Below the pieces are notes generated by a model, which saw only the letters and a program-made list of their open reading frames with translations, was not told where the DNA came from and did not search any database. From assembly GCA_023264975.1 (NCBI GenBank), contig JAHFUS010000045.1, positions 1 to 32,246 of the forward strand: a stretch of DNA of 32,246 nucleotides, given 5' to 3'. How positions within the stretch are numbered: position 1 is the stretch's first letter; the number at the start of each line of letters is the position of its first letter. This document shows, piece by piece, positions 23,309-31,705 of the stretch. Source of the DNA: Actinomycetes bacterium. Its GTDB lineage: Bacteria; Actinomycetota; Acidimicrobiia; Acidimicrobiales; GCA-2861595. A program made the position numbers and the translations under genes.

Positions 23309-24795
23309 ACCAGCTCCTGGCCCCAGTCCCTCGTCTCCAGGATCTCGCGGAGGCGGGCGAGAAATGCAGAGGCGTACGCACCGTCGAATGCCCGGTGGTC
23401 GAAGGCGATGGCCAGGTTGCCGACGGGGTGGACGGCCACGCCGTAGCCCCCGCCGGGCAGGGCGACCGCGACCGGCTTCGGCTTCACGCCGTCCGTGGAC
23501 AGGATGGCCACCTGGGGCTGGTTGATGATCGGCGCGGTGAGGAAGGTGCCGTACCCACCCGGGTTGGTGATGGTGAAGGTGCCGCCCGAGATGTCGTCGG
23601 CGCTCAGCTTCTTGGACCGGGCCCGGCCGGCAAGATCACCGATGCCGCGGGCCAGCGCCCGCAGCCGTTTGTCGTCGGCGTCGTGCACCACCGGCACGAT
23701 GAGGCCCTCGTGGGCGAGGTCGACGGCCACACCGAGGTTCACGTAGTGGTGCACGATCAGCTCGTCGTCGCCCACCGTCGCGTTGACCGAGGGGAAGTCG
23801 TGGATGGCGTCGACCACGGCCCGGGCGATGAAGGGGAGGTAGGTGAGGCTGACGCCCTCCTCCTCCTTGAAGCGGGCACGGGCGGGAAGGCGGACTCGAT
23901 CGACCGCCTCGTAGTCGACCTCGATGACCACCAGCGTGTGGGCCGACGTGTCGAGCGACCGGCGCATGTGCTCGGCCGTCCGCCGGCGGATCTTCGAGAA
24001 CGGCACCGACTCGTCCTGGCCCGAGACCCGTCCGGGAGCGACCCCGTTCCCAGCGGCTGCGGCCGCCGTCTGAGCGGGCGCGGTGGGAGCAGGTGCGCCC
24101 GTGGCGGCGGGCGCGGCGTCGGCGGCAGAGGCCGCCGTCAGCGTCGAGGCGGGCCGGGGCGGGCCGCCCGCCCCGAGGCGGTCGATGACGGCGAGCACGT
24201 CGGCGCGGGTGATGCGGCCGCCGACGCCGGTGGCGCTGATCTCGCCGGGCCGCAGGCCGTGCTCGTTGAGCAGGCGGCGCACGACAGGCGAGAGCACCCG
24301 GCCCTCGGCGCCTGCCGTGGTGTCGGCGCCGCCGGTGGCGGAGACCGGCTGCGGGGTGGGCGAAGGAGCCGGGACGGGCGCCGGCCGCGGGGCCACGTCC
24401 TGCTCCTGCTCGTCGACGACGGCTCCACCGGCGCCTGCCGTCCCGGTTCCGACCGCCTCGTCGCCGGCCGGAGCGACCGGGGCGGCGCCGTTGCCTTCGA
24501 CACCCGCGTCCGCTGCGGCCGGTGCCGCCTCTGCACCGCCGGCGGCGGATGCCGGCTGACCGCCGTCGGTGATGACAGCGAGCTTGGCGCCCACGTCGGC
24601 CGTCTCCCCTTCCTGCACGAGGATCTCGGCAAGGACCCCGGCCACCGGCGACGGCACCTCGGAGTCGACCTTGTCGGTGGAGACCTCGAAGAGGACCTCG
24701 TCCTCGTCGACGGTGTCGCCCACCTTCTTGGCCCACCGGGTGATGGTTCCCTCGGTCACGGTCTCGCCCAGCTGCGGCATCGTGATGTCGGCCAT
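23305..24795 (-). CDS. 2-oxoacid dehydrogenase E2 component (dihydrolipoamide acyltransferase)
   Basis: A 496-residue E2 subunit. One lipoyl domain (about 1-78, lipoyl-Lys42 in VSTDKVDSEVPS) is followed by a long Ala/Pro-rich linker, a peripheral subunit-binding domain (about 166-203, SPVVRRLLNEHGLRPGEI), a second flexible linker, and the acyltransferase domain with the catalytic DHRAFDG near residue 468. It passes acyl groups from E1 to CoA. Whether the complex is pyruvate, 2-oxoglutarate or branched-chain dehydrogenase cannot be settled here, since no E1 gene is in the window. Placement between lpdA and lipB-lipA is fitting, as E2 is the main lipoylated substrate. Its start overlaps the lpdA stop by one base (TGATG). 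Confidence 0.95.
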   Translation of the reverse strand: MADITMPQLGETVTEGTITRWAKKVGDTVDEDEVLFEVSTDKVDSEVPSPVAGVLAEILVQEGETADVGAKLAVITDGGQPASAAGGAEAAPAAADAGVEGNGAAPVAPAGDEAVGTGTAGAGGAVVDEQEQDVAPRPAPVPAPSPTPQPVSATGGADTTAGAEGRVLSPVVRRLLNEHGLRPGEISATGVGGRITRADVLAVIDRLGAGGPPRPASTLTAASAADAAPAATGAPAPTAPAQTAAAAAGNGVAPGRVSGQDESVPFSKIRRRTAEHMRRSLDTSAHTLVVIEVDYEAVDRVRLPARARFKEEEGVSLTYLPFIARAVVDAIHDFPSVNATVGDDELIVHHYVNLGVAVDLAHEGLIVPVVHDADDKRLRALARGIGDLAGRARSKKLSADDISGGTFTITNPGGYGTFLTAPIINQPQVAILSTDGVKPKPVAVALPGGGYGVAVHPVGNLAIAFDHRAFDGAYASAFLARLREILETRDWGQELV

Positions 24796-26195
24796 CAGGC
24801 GTGCAACCCCCTTCCGGTCAGCGCCAGCATCGTCTCCCCGAACGTCTCCGAGAGGCTCGGGTGAGGCTGGATGAAGGCCGCCACCTCGTCAGGGGTGGCC
24901 TCCCAGTTCACGGCCAGGTAGCCCTGGCCCAGTTGCTCGGTGACCCACGGCCCCGCCATGTGGACGCCGAGGATGCGGCCCGCCCGACCGTCGGGGCCCT
25001 TCTCGGCGATCACCTTCACCAGGCCCTCGGTGTCACCCACGATCATGGCCCGGCCGTTGCCGGCGAACGGGTCCTTCTTGGTGACGACATCGAAGCCGGC
25101 CGCCTTGGCCGCCTGCTCGGTCATGCCGGCGAAGGCCACCTCGGGATGGCAGTAGATGCACCACGGGACCTTGCCGTAGTCGACCGGCAGCGGTGACTCG
25201 CCGAGGATGTCCTTCACGGCGACGATCGCCTCGGCGAAGCCCACATGGGCCAGTTGCGGCGTGGCGATCAGGTCGCCGACGGCGTAGACACCGGCCTCGG
25301 TCGTGCGGCACAACTCGTCCACCTTCACGAAGCCCCGGTCGTCGACCTCGACCGCGGCGCCGTCGCCGAGCAGACCGTCAGAGAGCGGGCGCCGGCCCAC
25401 GGAGACGGCGACGGCGTCGACGGTGACCTGCTCGCCCTCGCCGAACAGCACCGTGGTGCCGCCGCCGTCCTGCGGCTTGTGGCCGGACACCTGCACGCCG
25501 AGGCGCACGTCGATGCCCCGCTTCTTGAACGAGCGGGCCACCACGGCGACCACGTCCTCGTCGCAGCCGGGCAGCATGCGGGGAAGGGCCTCGAGCACGG
25601 TGACCTGCACGCCGAGGTCGCTCATCATGGAGGCGAACTCGCAGCCGATGGCGCCGGCGCCGATCACCGCCGCGGTGGCGGGAAGCTGCTCGAGGGCGAG
25701 CACCTCGTCGGAGGTGAGCACAATGCGGCCGTCGACGTCGAAACCCGGGATGGTGCGGGGCACCGACCCGGCGGCCAGGACCACGGAAGTGCCTGTGAGC
25801 ACGGTGCCGTCTTCGATCTCGACGGTGTGATTGCCGACCAGGCGGCCCGTGCCGGCGAAGGTGGTGATCTTCCGGCGCTTCATCAGGCCTTCGAGGCCCT
25901 TCCAGAGCTGGTCGACCACCTTCTGCTTGCGCTGCTGGCTCACGGAGAAGTCGATGGCCGGCGGGTCGGCCAGGACACCGAACTCCTTGGCGCCGGCCAC
26001 GGTGCGGAACACGGTGGCCGTCTCCAGGAACTCCTTGGCAGGGATGCAGCCCCGATGAAGGCAGGTGCCCCCGACCTTGTCCTTCTCGACGACGGCGACC
26101 GACAGGCCGGCACCTGCGGCGTAGAGGGCGGCTGCGTACCCACCCGGCCCGCCCCCGATGACGACGATGTCGAACTGCTGTGCCGTGCGGACCAC
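24795..26195 (-). CDS. lpdA: Dihydrolipoyl dehydrogenase (E3)
   Basis: A 466-residue FAD-dependent enzyme that reoxidises dihydrolipoamide using NAD+. Seen are the FAD loop [20 protein letters not shown], redox-active Cys45 and Cys50 in [14 protein letters not shown], the NAD-binding loop [21 protein letters not shown], the second FAD motif GVYAVGDLI, and the C-terminal active-site HPSLSE of the partner subunit. The GTG start at 26195 comes directly after a purine-rich GGAAGGGGAG, a close but plausible ribosome site; there is no ATG near. It is the first large gene of the minus-strand lipoamide operon, and two tiny membrane-protein ORFs lie just upstream on the same strand. Confidence 0.96.
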   Translation of the reverse strand: MVRTAQQFDIVVIGGGPGGYAAALYAAGAGLSVAVVEKDKVGGTCLHRGCIPAKEFLETATVFRTVAGAKEFGVLADPPAIDFSVSQQRKQKVVDQLWKGLEGLMKRRKITTFAGTGRLVGNHTVEIEDGTVLTGTSVVLAAGSVPRTIPGFDVDGRIVLTSDEVLALEQLPATAAVIGAGAIGCEFASMMSDLGVQVTVLEALPRMLPGCDEDVVAVVARSFKKRGIDVRLGVQVSGHKPQDGGGTTVLFGEGEQVTVDAVAVSVGRRPLSDGLLGDGAAVEVDDRGFVKVDELCRTTEAGVYAVGDLIATPQLAHVGFAEAIVAVKDILGESPLPVDYGKVPWCIYCHPEVAFAGMTEQAAKAAGFDVVTKKDPFAGNGRAMIVGDTEGLVKVIAEKGPDGRAGRILGVHMAGPWVTEQLGQGYLAVNWEATPDEVAAFIQPHPSLSETFGETMLALTGRGLHA

Positions 26196-26263
26196 CTCCC
26201 CTTCCGGGCCAGCCTAGTGACGGCCTGTCGGGTCGGCTTCCGGGGGGCCGGGGCGGGCCGGGC

Positions 26264-26464
26264 TCAGATCTCGGTGAAGGTCTGGGCGGCCAGGACCGTC
26301 CCGACGCCGAAGATGACGGCACCGGTGACGGTGGGCAGCACCCGGTCGACCACGAGCAGCCGGTCGCGCCAGGTCGAGGTCCGGGCACGACGCCCGGGCC
26401 TGTCCGCCGTGCGGTAGGTCCGGCGCCACCGCCACACAGCGAAGGGGACCGCCCGGCTGGTCAC
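26264..26464 (-). CDS. Small single-helix membrane protein, hypothetical
   Basis: A 66-residue ORF from GTG 26464. The N-terminal half is strongly basic ([19 protein letters not shown]) and the C-terminal half is one hydrophobic helix ([16 protein letters not shown]). Almost every third codon position is G or C, which supports translation. I recognise no family. It lies 68 bases upstream of lpdA on the same strand. Confidence 0.5.
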   Translation of the reverse strand: MTSRAVPFAVWRWRRTYRTADRPGRRARTSTWRDRLLVVDRVLPTVTGAVIFGVGTVLAAQTFTEI

Positions 26465-26485
26465 GAGCCCGGCGGTCTTTCGCGT

Positions 26486-26578
26486 TCAGCGGCCGGCGAG
26501 GAACAGCTGGAGGGCGCCGGCCACCAGGATGAGAAGGCCCGTGAGGAGGGCGGCGATGATCAGCTTGCGCGTGCTCAC
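26486..26578 (-). CDS. Tiny single-helix membrane protein, hypothetical
   Basis: A 30-residue ORF from GTG 26578: a short basic head (STRK) and one hydrophobic helix ([19 protein letters not shown]), then FLAGR and a stop. Nearly all third positions are G or C, and the amino-acid pattern is that of a real membrane peptide. It is too short for most gene finders. It is the gene closest to the divergent TPP-riboswitch region and could be first in the lpdA transcript. Confidence 0.5.
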   Translation of the reverse strand: MSTRKLIIAALLTGLLILVAGALQLFLAGR

Positions 26579-26621
26579 CGGACGATGCAGAGGTTCTGGG
26601 CTGCCCGGCGCTCCACACGGG

Positions 26622-26627
26622 TAGGCT
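26622..26627 (+). promoter_or_regulatory. Possible -10 box for thiG
   Basis: TAGGCT fits the actinobacterial TAnnnT -10 pattern and would start transcription near 26634, right at the 5' edge of the TPP riboswitch. No good -35 box is visible upstream. Confidence 0.35.
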
Positions 26628-26636
26628 ACCGACCAC

Positions 26637-26722
26637 GCAGGGGAGCTCGGCGGTCCGGGCTGAGAGGTGGGGCGTCGCCCACGACCCTTCCGATGAGCAA
26701 CCGGTCCGGTAATGCGGATCGA
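26637..26722 (+). ncRNA. TPP riboswitch (THI element) before thiG
   Basis: The conserved core elements occur in order: GGGGAGC near 26640, the pyrimidine-sensor motif GGGCTGAGAGG (26657-26667), a GC-rich variable hairpin, GACCCTTCC (26683-26691), and ACCGGTCCGGTAATGCGGATCG (26700-26720, written here in two known pieces of the pyrophosphate-sensor helix). It precedes a thiamin gene. The thiG ribosome site GGAGG (26723-26727) follows at once, so control is probably by hiding this site when TPP is bound; I see no separate terminator stem. Boundaries are approximate. Confidence 0.88.
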
Positions 26723-26734
26723 GGAGGCGTGACG

Positions 26735-27502
26735 ATGATCGACGACCCGCTGGTGATCGCCGGGAGGACCTTCTACTCGCGGCTGTTCCTGGGCACGGGC
26801 AAGTTCCCGTCGGCCCGGTCGCTCAGCGAGACCATCGCGTCGTGCGGCACGGAGATGGTGACGGTCGCGCTGCGGAGGGTCGACCCCACGGCCGCCGAGG
26901 ACATCCTCGAAGCCCTGCCGCCCGGCGTCCTGCTGCTCACCAACACGAGCGGGGCGGTCGACGCCCACGAGGCCGTCCGCCTGGCCCGCCTGGCCCGGGC
27001 CGCCGAACTGCCCGACTGGATCAAGCTCGAAGTCACGCCCGACCCCCGCTACCTCCTGCCGGACGGGGTGGAGACGCTGAAGGCGGCCGAGGTCCTGTGC
27101 GCCGAGGGCTTCACCGTGCTGCCCTACGTGAACGCCGACCCCGTGCTGTGCAAGCGCCTGGAGGAGGTCGGCTGCGCCACCGTCATGCCGCTCGGCTCCT
27201 GGATCGGCTCCAACCAGGGCCTGCGCACCCGTGCCGCCCTCGAGATCATCGTGGAGCAGTCGCTCGTGCCGGTGGTGGTCGACGCCGGCATCGGCGCCCC
27301 CAGCCAGGCGGCCGAGGCGCTGGAGCTGGGCGCTGACGCCGTCCTCGTCAACACCGCCATCGGCACCGCCGGTGACCCGCCCGCCATGGGCGCCGCATTC
27401 CGCCTGGCCGTCCAGGCCGGCCGCCGGGCCTTCGTGGCCGGCCTGCCCTCGGCCCACTCCGGCGCCGAGGCCAGCTCGCCGCTCACCGGCTTCCTCTCGT
27501 GA
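26735..27502 (+). CDS. thiG: Thiazole synthase
   Basis: A 255-residue enzyme that makes the thiazole phosphate of thiamin from deoxyxylulose 5-phosphate, ThiS-thiocarboxylate and dehydroglycine. Seen are [10 protein letters not shown] near the start, the Schiff-base Lys97 in [47 protein letters not shown], and the phosphate-binding [19 protein letters not shown] with VLVNTAIG. Length is typical. ATG 26735 is seven bases after GGAGG; GTG 26729 is also in frame. The riboswitch directly precedes it. No thiS gene is seen in the window, though ThiG needs the sulfur carrier. Confidence 0.96.
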   Translation: MIDDPLVIAGRTFYSRLFLGTGKFPSARSLSETIASCGTEMVTVALRRVDPTAAEDILEALPPGVLLLTNTSGAVDAHEAVRLARLARAAELPDWIKLEVTPDPRYLLPDGVETLKAAEVLCAEGFTVLPYVNADPVLCKRLEEVGCATVMPLGSWIGSNQGLRTRAALEIIVEQSLVPVVVDAGIGAPSQAAEALELGADAVLVNTAIGTAGDPPAMGAAFRLAVQAGRRAFVAGLPSAHSGAEASSPLTGFLS

Positions 27503-27519
27503 CCGCCCTCACCCGCTTT

Positions 27520-27558
27520 CGAGTAAATAGGGTGTCAAATTGACACCCTATTTACTCG
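27520..27558. repeat. 39-bp perfect palindrome, copy 2
   Basis: Same element as at 3123-3161. The arms are 19 bases (left arm CGAGTAAATAGGGTGTCAA) around a single A at 27539, again a perfect palindrome. Compared with copy 1, one arm base changed from G to A and its partner in the other arm from C to T, so pairing is kept; the centre base also differs (T versus A). It lies between thiG (stop 27502) and thiH. TTG at 27540, the first start-like codon of the open thiH frame, lies inside the right arm. Confidence 0.9.
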
Positions 27559-27575
27559 GGAACAGTCCGGTTCCG

Positions 27576-28730
27576 GTGGCGTTGGAGTCGCGGCCGGACG
27601 GGGTGCCGGCGGGGACAGCGGCGGCCGACCTGGTGGGCACCGACCTGGTCGGGCTGCGGGCGCGGATCGACACGGCCACGGCGGGGGACGTGGACCGGGC
27701 GCTGCGGGCCACCCGCCCGACGCTGGAGGACTTCGCCGCCCTCTTGTCGCCGGCGGCCGGGGACCGACTGGAGGACATGGCCCGGCGGGCATCGGAGATC
27801 ACGCTCCGGCGGTTCGGCCGCACGATCCACCTGTTCGCCCCGCTCTACCTGTCCAACGAATGCGTCTCGGTGTGCACCTACTGCGGGTTCTCGGCCGGCA
27901 ACGAGATCGCCCGCCGCACGCTGTCGCCCGATGAGGTGGCGGCCGAGGCCCGCGCCCTTACCGCCCAGGGCTTGCGCCACCTGCTGCTGGTGGCGGGCGA
28001 GCACGCCCGCATCGTGAGCAAGGACTACCTGGTCGAGTGCGTGCGGGCGCTGGCGGTCGACGTGCCGTCGCTGTCGGTGGAGGTGCAGGTGTGGGACACC
28101 GCCACCTACCGCCGCCTGGTGGAGGCGGGGTGCGACGGGCTGGTCGTCTACCAGGAGACCTACGACCGCGACCTGTACGCGGCGGTGCACACCAAGGGCA
28201 AGAAGCGGAACTACGACTGGCGGCTGTCGGCGCCCGATCGGGGGGCGGCGGCAGGCATGCGGCGGCTGGGGGTGGGCGCCCTGCTCGGCCTGCACCCGGA
28301 CTGGCGCACCGAGGCGCTGGCCGTGGCCGCCCACGCCCGCGCCCTCGTGCACCGCTGGTGGCGCTGCGAAGTGTCGGTGTCGCTCCCCCGCCTGCGCCCG
28401 GCCGCCGGCGACGTCACGCCCGCCCACCCGGTGGACGACCGCTCGTTCGTGCACCTGCTGTGCGCCCTGCGCCTGCTCCTGCCCGAGCTCGGCCTGGTCC
28501 TGTCCACCCGCGAGGCGCCCGCCCTGCGCGACAGGCTGCTCGGCCTCGGCGTCACCCACCTGTCGGCCGGCTCGTCCACCGAGCCCGGCGGGTACGCGGC
28601 ACCCGACGGGGCCGAGCCGCAATTCGAGGTGGCCGACACCCGCTCCCCGGCCGAGGTGGCCGCCGTGCTGCGCTCCGCCGGCTTCGACCCCGTCTGGAAG
28701 GACTGGCAGCGGGTGGCCCGCGAACGCTGA
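27576..28730 (+). CDS. thiH: 2-iminoacetate synthase, radical SAM tyrosine lyase
   Basis: A radical-SAM enzyme of about 384 residues that cleaves tyrosine to dehydroglycine for thiazole synthesis. Marks are the family entry LFAPLYLSNEC, the CVSVCTYCGF cluster motif (CxxxCxxC), RRTLSPDEV, LLLVAGEHARIV, VYQETYDRDLYAAVH, and the C-terminal DPVWKDW. The start is uncertain: GTG 27576, TTG 27582 and GTG 27603 are possible, and TTG 27540 would place the start inside the palindrome. None has a clear ribosome site, so coupling to thiG or a new start after RNA processing at the palindrome is conceivable. ThiH rather than ThiO as glycine-imine source means S-adenosylmethionine and tyrosine are used. Confidence 0.93.
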   Translation: MALESRPDGVPAGTAAADLVGTDLVGLRARIDTATAGDVDRALRATRPTLEDFAALLSPAAGDRLEDMARRASEITLRRFGRTIHLFAPLYLSNECVSVCTYCGFSAGNEIARRTLSPDEVAAEARALTAQGLRHLLLVAGEHARIVSKDYLVECVRALAVDVPSLSVEVQVWDTATYRRLVEAGCDGLVVYQETYDRDLYAAVHTKGKKRNYDWRLSAPDRGAAAGMRRLGVGALLGLHPDWRTEALAVAAHARALVHRWWRCEVSVSLPRLRPAAGDVTPAHPVDDRSFVHLLCALRLLLPELGLVLSTREAPALRDRLLGLGVTHLSAGSSTEPGGYAAPDGAEPQFEVADTRSPAEVAAVLRSAGFDPVWKDWQRVARER

Positions 28731-28790
28731 CGGGGGGTCGGCCGGCGGGGCGGATGGTGCTGGTGAGGCTGGTGACGGAGGTGGGGCCCG

Positions 28791-28830
28791 TGTGAATCAC
28801 AAAGGTGGAATTTCACCCTTGTGTTCCACA
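28791..28830. repeat. 40-bp imperfect palindrome between thiH and DUF2786 gene
   Basis: The 20-base halves pair at 16 of 20 positions plus one G-T wobble, centred on AATT (28809-28812). The left half begins TGTGAATCACAAAGGTGG. It is A/T-rich compared with the flanks, starts 61 bases after the thiH stop and ends 25 bases before the next start. It could end the thi transcript as a stem-loop, or act as an operator for the next gene. The sequence is unrelated to the 39-bp palindromes. Confidence 0.7.
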
Positions 28831-28854
28831 GGCAGGTCCTGATTGTCTGGAGCC

Positions 28855-30174
28855 ATGGGAGTGAACAAACGCCAGCGACGGAAGGCCAAGAAGCAGCAGA
28901 AGCAACAGCGGACGGGCCAGCGGTTCCGTTGCGGCGCCGCTCCCCGCCGGGAGTGGTTCGACGGGCGTCGCCTCGACGAGGGCCACATCGACAGGGACCA
29001 GGTGGCGCGGGCGGGGGTGTTGGCCGCGGCCGAGTGCCTCTGGACCGAGACCGAGAGCGACCACCAGCTGCTGCTGGACGCCCTCGCCATCATTGAGGAC
29101 CGGCTCGGGCCCGGCGTCATCCACCGTGCCGTCACGTACTGGTTCGGGCTCGTCCTCGACGCGGCATGGACGAACGGCTGGCAACCGGCCGACGTTCTGC
29201 GGCACCTGCGCCGCACGCTCACGGCCAGGCATGCGGCGGCGGTGGCAGGTCTTATCGCAGCCAGCGGCGGCGCCCGGCCCGAGGCGGCCGTCGACGACCG
29301 GTGGGCGGACCAGGTCGCGTCTCTCTCCGCCGACGACCGGGACCGTCCCGACTTCGCTCCGCCGTCCCCGAGCCTGTCGCTCGCGGTGGAGGCGCTCTCC
29401 CGCCTCCTCTACCTGGCGCCGCTCCCGAGGCTCTCGTCGCCGTCCGGTGGCACCCGTCGGTCGGGCGGTCCGAGCTCCGCCGCCATGCTCGACCGGGTGC
29501 GGGCGCTGCTGGCCAAGGCCGAGTCGACCACGTTCCCCGAGGAGGCCGAAGCGCTCACCGCCAAGGCGCAGGAGCTGATGGCCCGCCACGCCATCGACGC
29601 CGCCATGCTCGACGCCAAGCACCACGCGGCCGGCCCGTCCGCCGTGGTGGGCTGGCGCATCGGCGTCGACGACCCCTATGCGGCGGCCAAGTCGCTGCTC
29701 CTCGACCGCATCGCCAGGGCCAACCGGTGCCGGGCCGTGTGGTCCAAGGACCTCGGGTTCACCACCGTGTTCGGCGACCGGTCCGATCTCGAGATGGTCG
29801 AGCTGCTGTTCACCTCGCTGCTCGTCCAGGGCACAGACGCCATGCTGCGCGCCGGCCGGTCCATCGACCGCTACGGCACGTCGCGGACCCGGTCGTTCCG
29901 GCAGTCGTTCCTCGTGGCATACGCCAGCCGGATCGGCGAGCGTCTCGCCGCCGCCTCGGCGAGCGCCGTCGCCGAGGGAACCGAGCGCCACGGGGAGGCG
30001 CTGCTCCCGGTGCTCGTCAGCCGGGCGGAGGCGGTGCGGGAGGCAATCGAGGAGGCCTTCCCGGATATGGTCGAGCACGGCACCAACATCTCCAACTACT
30101 CCGGCTGGGTGGCGGGCCGGGCGGCCGCCGACCTGGCGTCGCTCGGCGTGGCCGAGGAGCTGCCCATCGGCTGA
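28855..30174 (+). CDS. DUF2786 domain protein
   Basis: A 439-residue protein of unknown function. The N-terminus is very basic (NKRQRRKAKKQQKQQRTGQR), as in nucleic-acid-binding tails. A helical middle region follows, then the DUF2786 domain (about 215-252: LLAKAESTTFPEEAEALTAK and QELMARHAID), and a C-terminal part with WRIGVDDPYAAAKSLLLDRIA and SFRQSFLVAYASRIGERLAAA, usual for proteins of this group. No enzyme motif or membrane helix is seen. ATG 28855 is used; GTG 28861 is better placed relative to GGAG at 28849-28852, and TTG 28843 is a longer option. DUF2786 proteins are common in actinobacteria and have no settled role. Confidence 0.85.
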   Translation: MGVNKRQRRKAKKQQKQQRTGQRFRCGAAPRREWFDGRRLDEGHIDRDQVARAGVLAAAECLWTETESDHQLLLDALAIIEDRLGPGVIHRAVTYWFGLVLDAAWTNGWQPADVLRHLRRTLTARHAAAVAGLIAASGGARPEAAVDDRWADQVASLSADDRDRPDFAPPSPSLSLAVEALSRLLYLAPLPRLSSPSGGTRRSGGPSSAAMLDRVRALLAKAESTTFPEEAEALTAKAQELMARHAIDAAMLDAKHHAAGPSAVVGWRIGVDDPYAAAKSLLLDRIARANRCRAVWSKDLGFTTVFGDRSDLEMVELLFTSLLVQGTDAMLRAGRSIDRYGTSRTRSFRQSFLVAYASRIGERLAAASASAVAEGTERHGEALLPVLVSRAEAVREAIEEAFPDMVEHGTNISNYSGWVAGRAAADLASLGVAEELPIG

Positions 30175-30242
30175 TCCGATGGGTCGGTCCACTACACCGT
30201 CCGTGGGTGACTGCCCTCTTGTGCATCTTCGACGATCATGAG

Positions 30243-30683
30243 ATGCTGCAGCTACCCATGCCGTACTGGATGTCCATTGAGGTGCTCGACGGGGTGTTCT
30301 CCGCCTCACGTTGGGCCGACTCCCATGGCGACAGCCTGGTGGAAGCAGCCCTTTCGTCCGGCGCGTCCGACTGGGCCTGGCACCACCATTCGTGGGGCGT
30401 CGTGTTCGAGGTCGCATTCGCCGACGAGGCCGCCTGGGAGCGCTACCGCTTCCTGCACGGCGTGCGGGCCGCTCTCGACGCCGTGCCCGATCCCAACTTC
30501 GGGCTCGTCATCTCCCGGGGCCGGGGCGGGAGCGCGGGCACGCGTGATCCCCGGCGCCGGCCGCTGCTCAGCGGGTCGGGTGCCGCCGCGCTGCCCATAC
30601 CCCTCGTCGACATGCTCGACGACGATGTCTGGGGCGCCCTCCCCCGCGACATCCAGCAGTACCGCCTCGCCGCCAGCCGCTAG
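30243..30683 (+). CDS. Hypothetical protein, about 146 residues
   Basis: The protein has no membrane segment. It begins near MPYWMSIEVLDGVFSASRW, has a Trp-rich centre (DWAWHHHSWGVVFEVAF), then FLHGVRAALDAVPDPNFGL and a Gly/Arg-rich segment, and ends QQYRLAASR. Third-position G/C bias supports coding. I recognise no named family. The start is uncertain: ATG 30243 is used, ATG 30258 (MPYWMS) is equally likely, and GTG 30207 is a longer option. It lies 68 bases after the DUF2786 gene and is convergent with xth, with only 18 bases between the two stops. Confidence 0.75.
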   Translation: MLQLPMPYWMSIEVLDGVFSASRWADSHGDSLVEAALSSGASDWAWHHHSWGVVFEVAFADEAAWERYRFLHGVRAALDAVPDPNFGLVISRGRGGSAGTRDPRRRPLLSGSGAAALPIPLVDMLDDDVWGALPRDIQQYRLAASR

Positions 30684-30701
30684 GCGCCGGCCTCTCGGGC
30701 G

Positions 30702-31475
30702 TCAGTCGGCGGTGTCGACGATGAGGGGCGCGTGGTCCGAGGGCAGCTTGCCCTTGCGGGCGTTGCGGTCGATCACCGCGAAGGTGACTTTCTCCGCCAA
30801 CGGCTTGGACACCAGCACCAGGTCGATGCGCATGCCCCGGTGCTGGTGGAAATCGCCCGCCCGATAGTCCCAGTAGGTGTAGAGCTTGTCCTCCTGGTGC
30901 ACCAGCCGGAAGGCATCCTCCAGGCCCCAGGCCTCGAGATGGGCGAGTGCCTGGCGCTCCGGCGCGCTCACGTGGGTGGAGTTGACGAAGGCGGCCGGGT
31001 CCCACACGTCACGGTCCTCGGGGGCCACGTTGAAGTCGCCGCACACGGCCACCGGAACGTCCGGGTCGGCCGTGGCCTCCAAATGGCGGCGGAGGCGGTC
31101 GAACCACGACAGCTTGTAGGCGTAGTGGTCGTCCTCCAGGCCGCGACCGTTGGGGACGTAGACGCTCGACACCCGCACGCCGCCGCACGTGGCCGAGATG
31201 AGCCGGGTGTCGGTGTCGGCCTCGAGGCCCTCACAGAACCCGTCCACCACGTCGTCGATCCCCACCCGGCTCACGATGGCCACCCCGTTCCAGCGGCCGT
31301 CGCCATGGTGGGCGGTCCGGTAGCCGAGGGCCTCAAAGGCGAGGGCCGGGAAGGCGGCGTCGGCCAGCTTGGTCTCCTGCATGCAGAGCACGTCGGGCCG
31401 GGCGTACCCCAACCACTCCTCCACCCGGGGCAGGCGGATCTTCAACGAGTTGACGTTCCAGGTGGCGATTCGCAT
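30702..31475 (-). CDS. xth: Exodeoxyribonuclease III
   Basis: A 257-residue magnesium-dependent AP endonuclease and 3'-5' exonuclease of the ExoIII/EEP family, acting in base-excision repair. Active-site motifs are complete: Asn in TWNVNSLKIRL, Glu in CMQETKLAD, the YVPNGRG segment, Asp and Asn in VCGDFNVAPED, the DNA-facing YTYWDYRAGDFHQHRGMRID, and the catalytic SDHAPL near the end. Length is normal. The ATG at 31475 opens directly into the family N-terminus MRIATWNVNS. Confidence 0.96.
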   Translation of the reverse strand: MRIATWNVNSLKIRLPRVEEWLGYARPDVLCMQETKLADAAFPALAFEALGYRTAHHGDGRWNGVAIVSRVGIDDVVDGFCEGLEADTDTRLISATCGGVRVSSVYVPNGRGLEDDHYAYKLSWFDRLRRHLEATADPDVPVAVCGDFNVAPEDRDVWDPAAFVNSTHVSAPERQALAHLEAWGLEDAFRLVHQEDKLYTYWDYRAGDFHQHRGMRIDLVLVSKPLAEKVTFAVIDRNARKGKLPSDHAPLIVDTAD

Positions 31476-31487
31476 CGGCCGCCCACC

Positions 31488-31677
31488 CTACGGCCCCTCG
31501 GCCGGTCCGGACGGCCGGTCGGAGGCGATCACGGCGCCCGCACCCGCTCCCAGCTGACAGCGCCGGGTCACGCGGACCGACGGTGAGCCGCAGGTACTCG
31601 AAGGGGCGCGTCTCGCCGTGCACCACGATGCGGGTGACGTTGGCGAGAGGCAGCGGGTGGTCGGCGGTGAAGTCCAA
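31488..31677 (-). pseudogene. Small unrecognised gene with a frame switch
   Basis: Between the repeat protein and xth, one minus-strand frame shows strong coding signature from about 31677 (TTG) to about 31595, with residues DFTADHPLPLANVTRIVVHG and ETRPFEYLRLTV. Below that the signature moves to another frame, with residues VTRRCQLGAGAGAVIASD, stopping with TAG at 31490-31488, just before xth. A single indel around 31570-31595 would join them into a protein of about 63 residues, longer if it starts upstream. I recognise no family. It may be a true small gene with a sequence error, or a remnant. Confidence 0.3.
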
Positions 31678-31705
31678 ACGAAAGGGAGACGTCGGCAGCG
31701 CCGAC

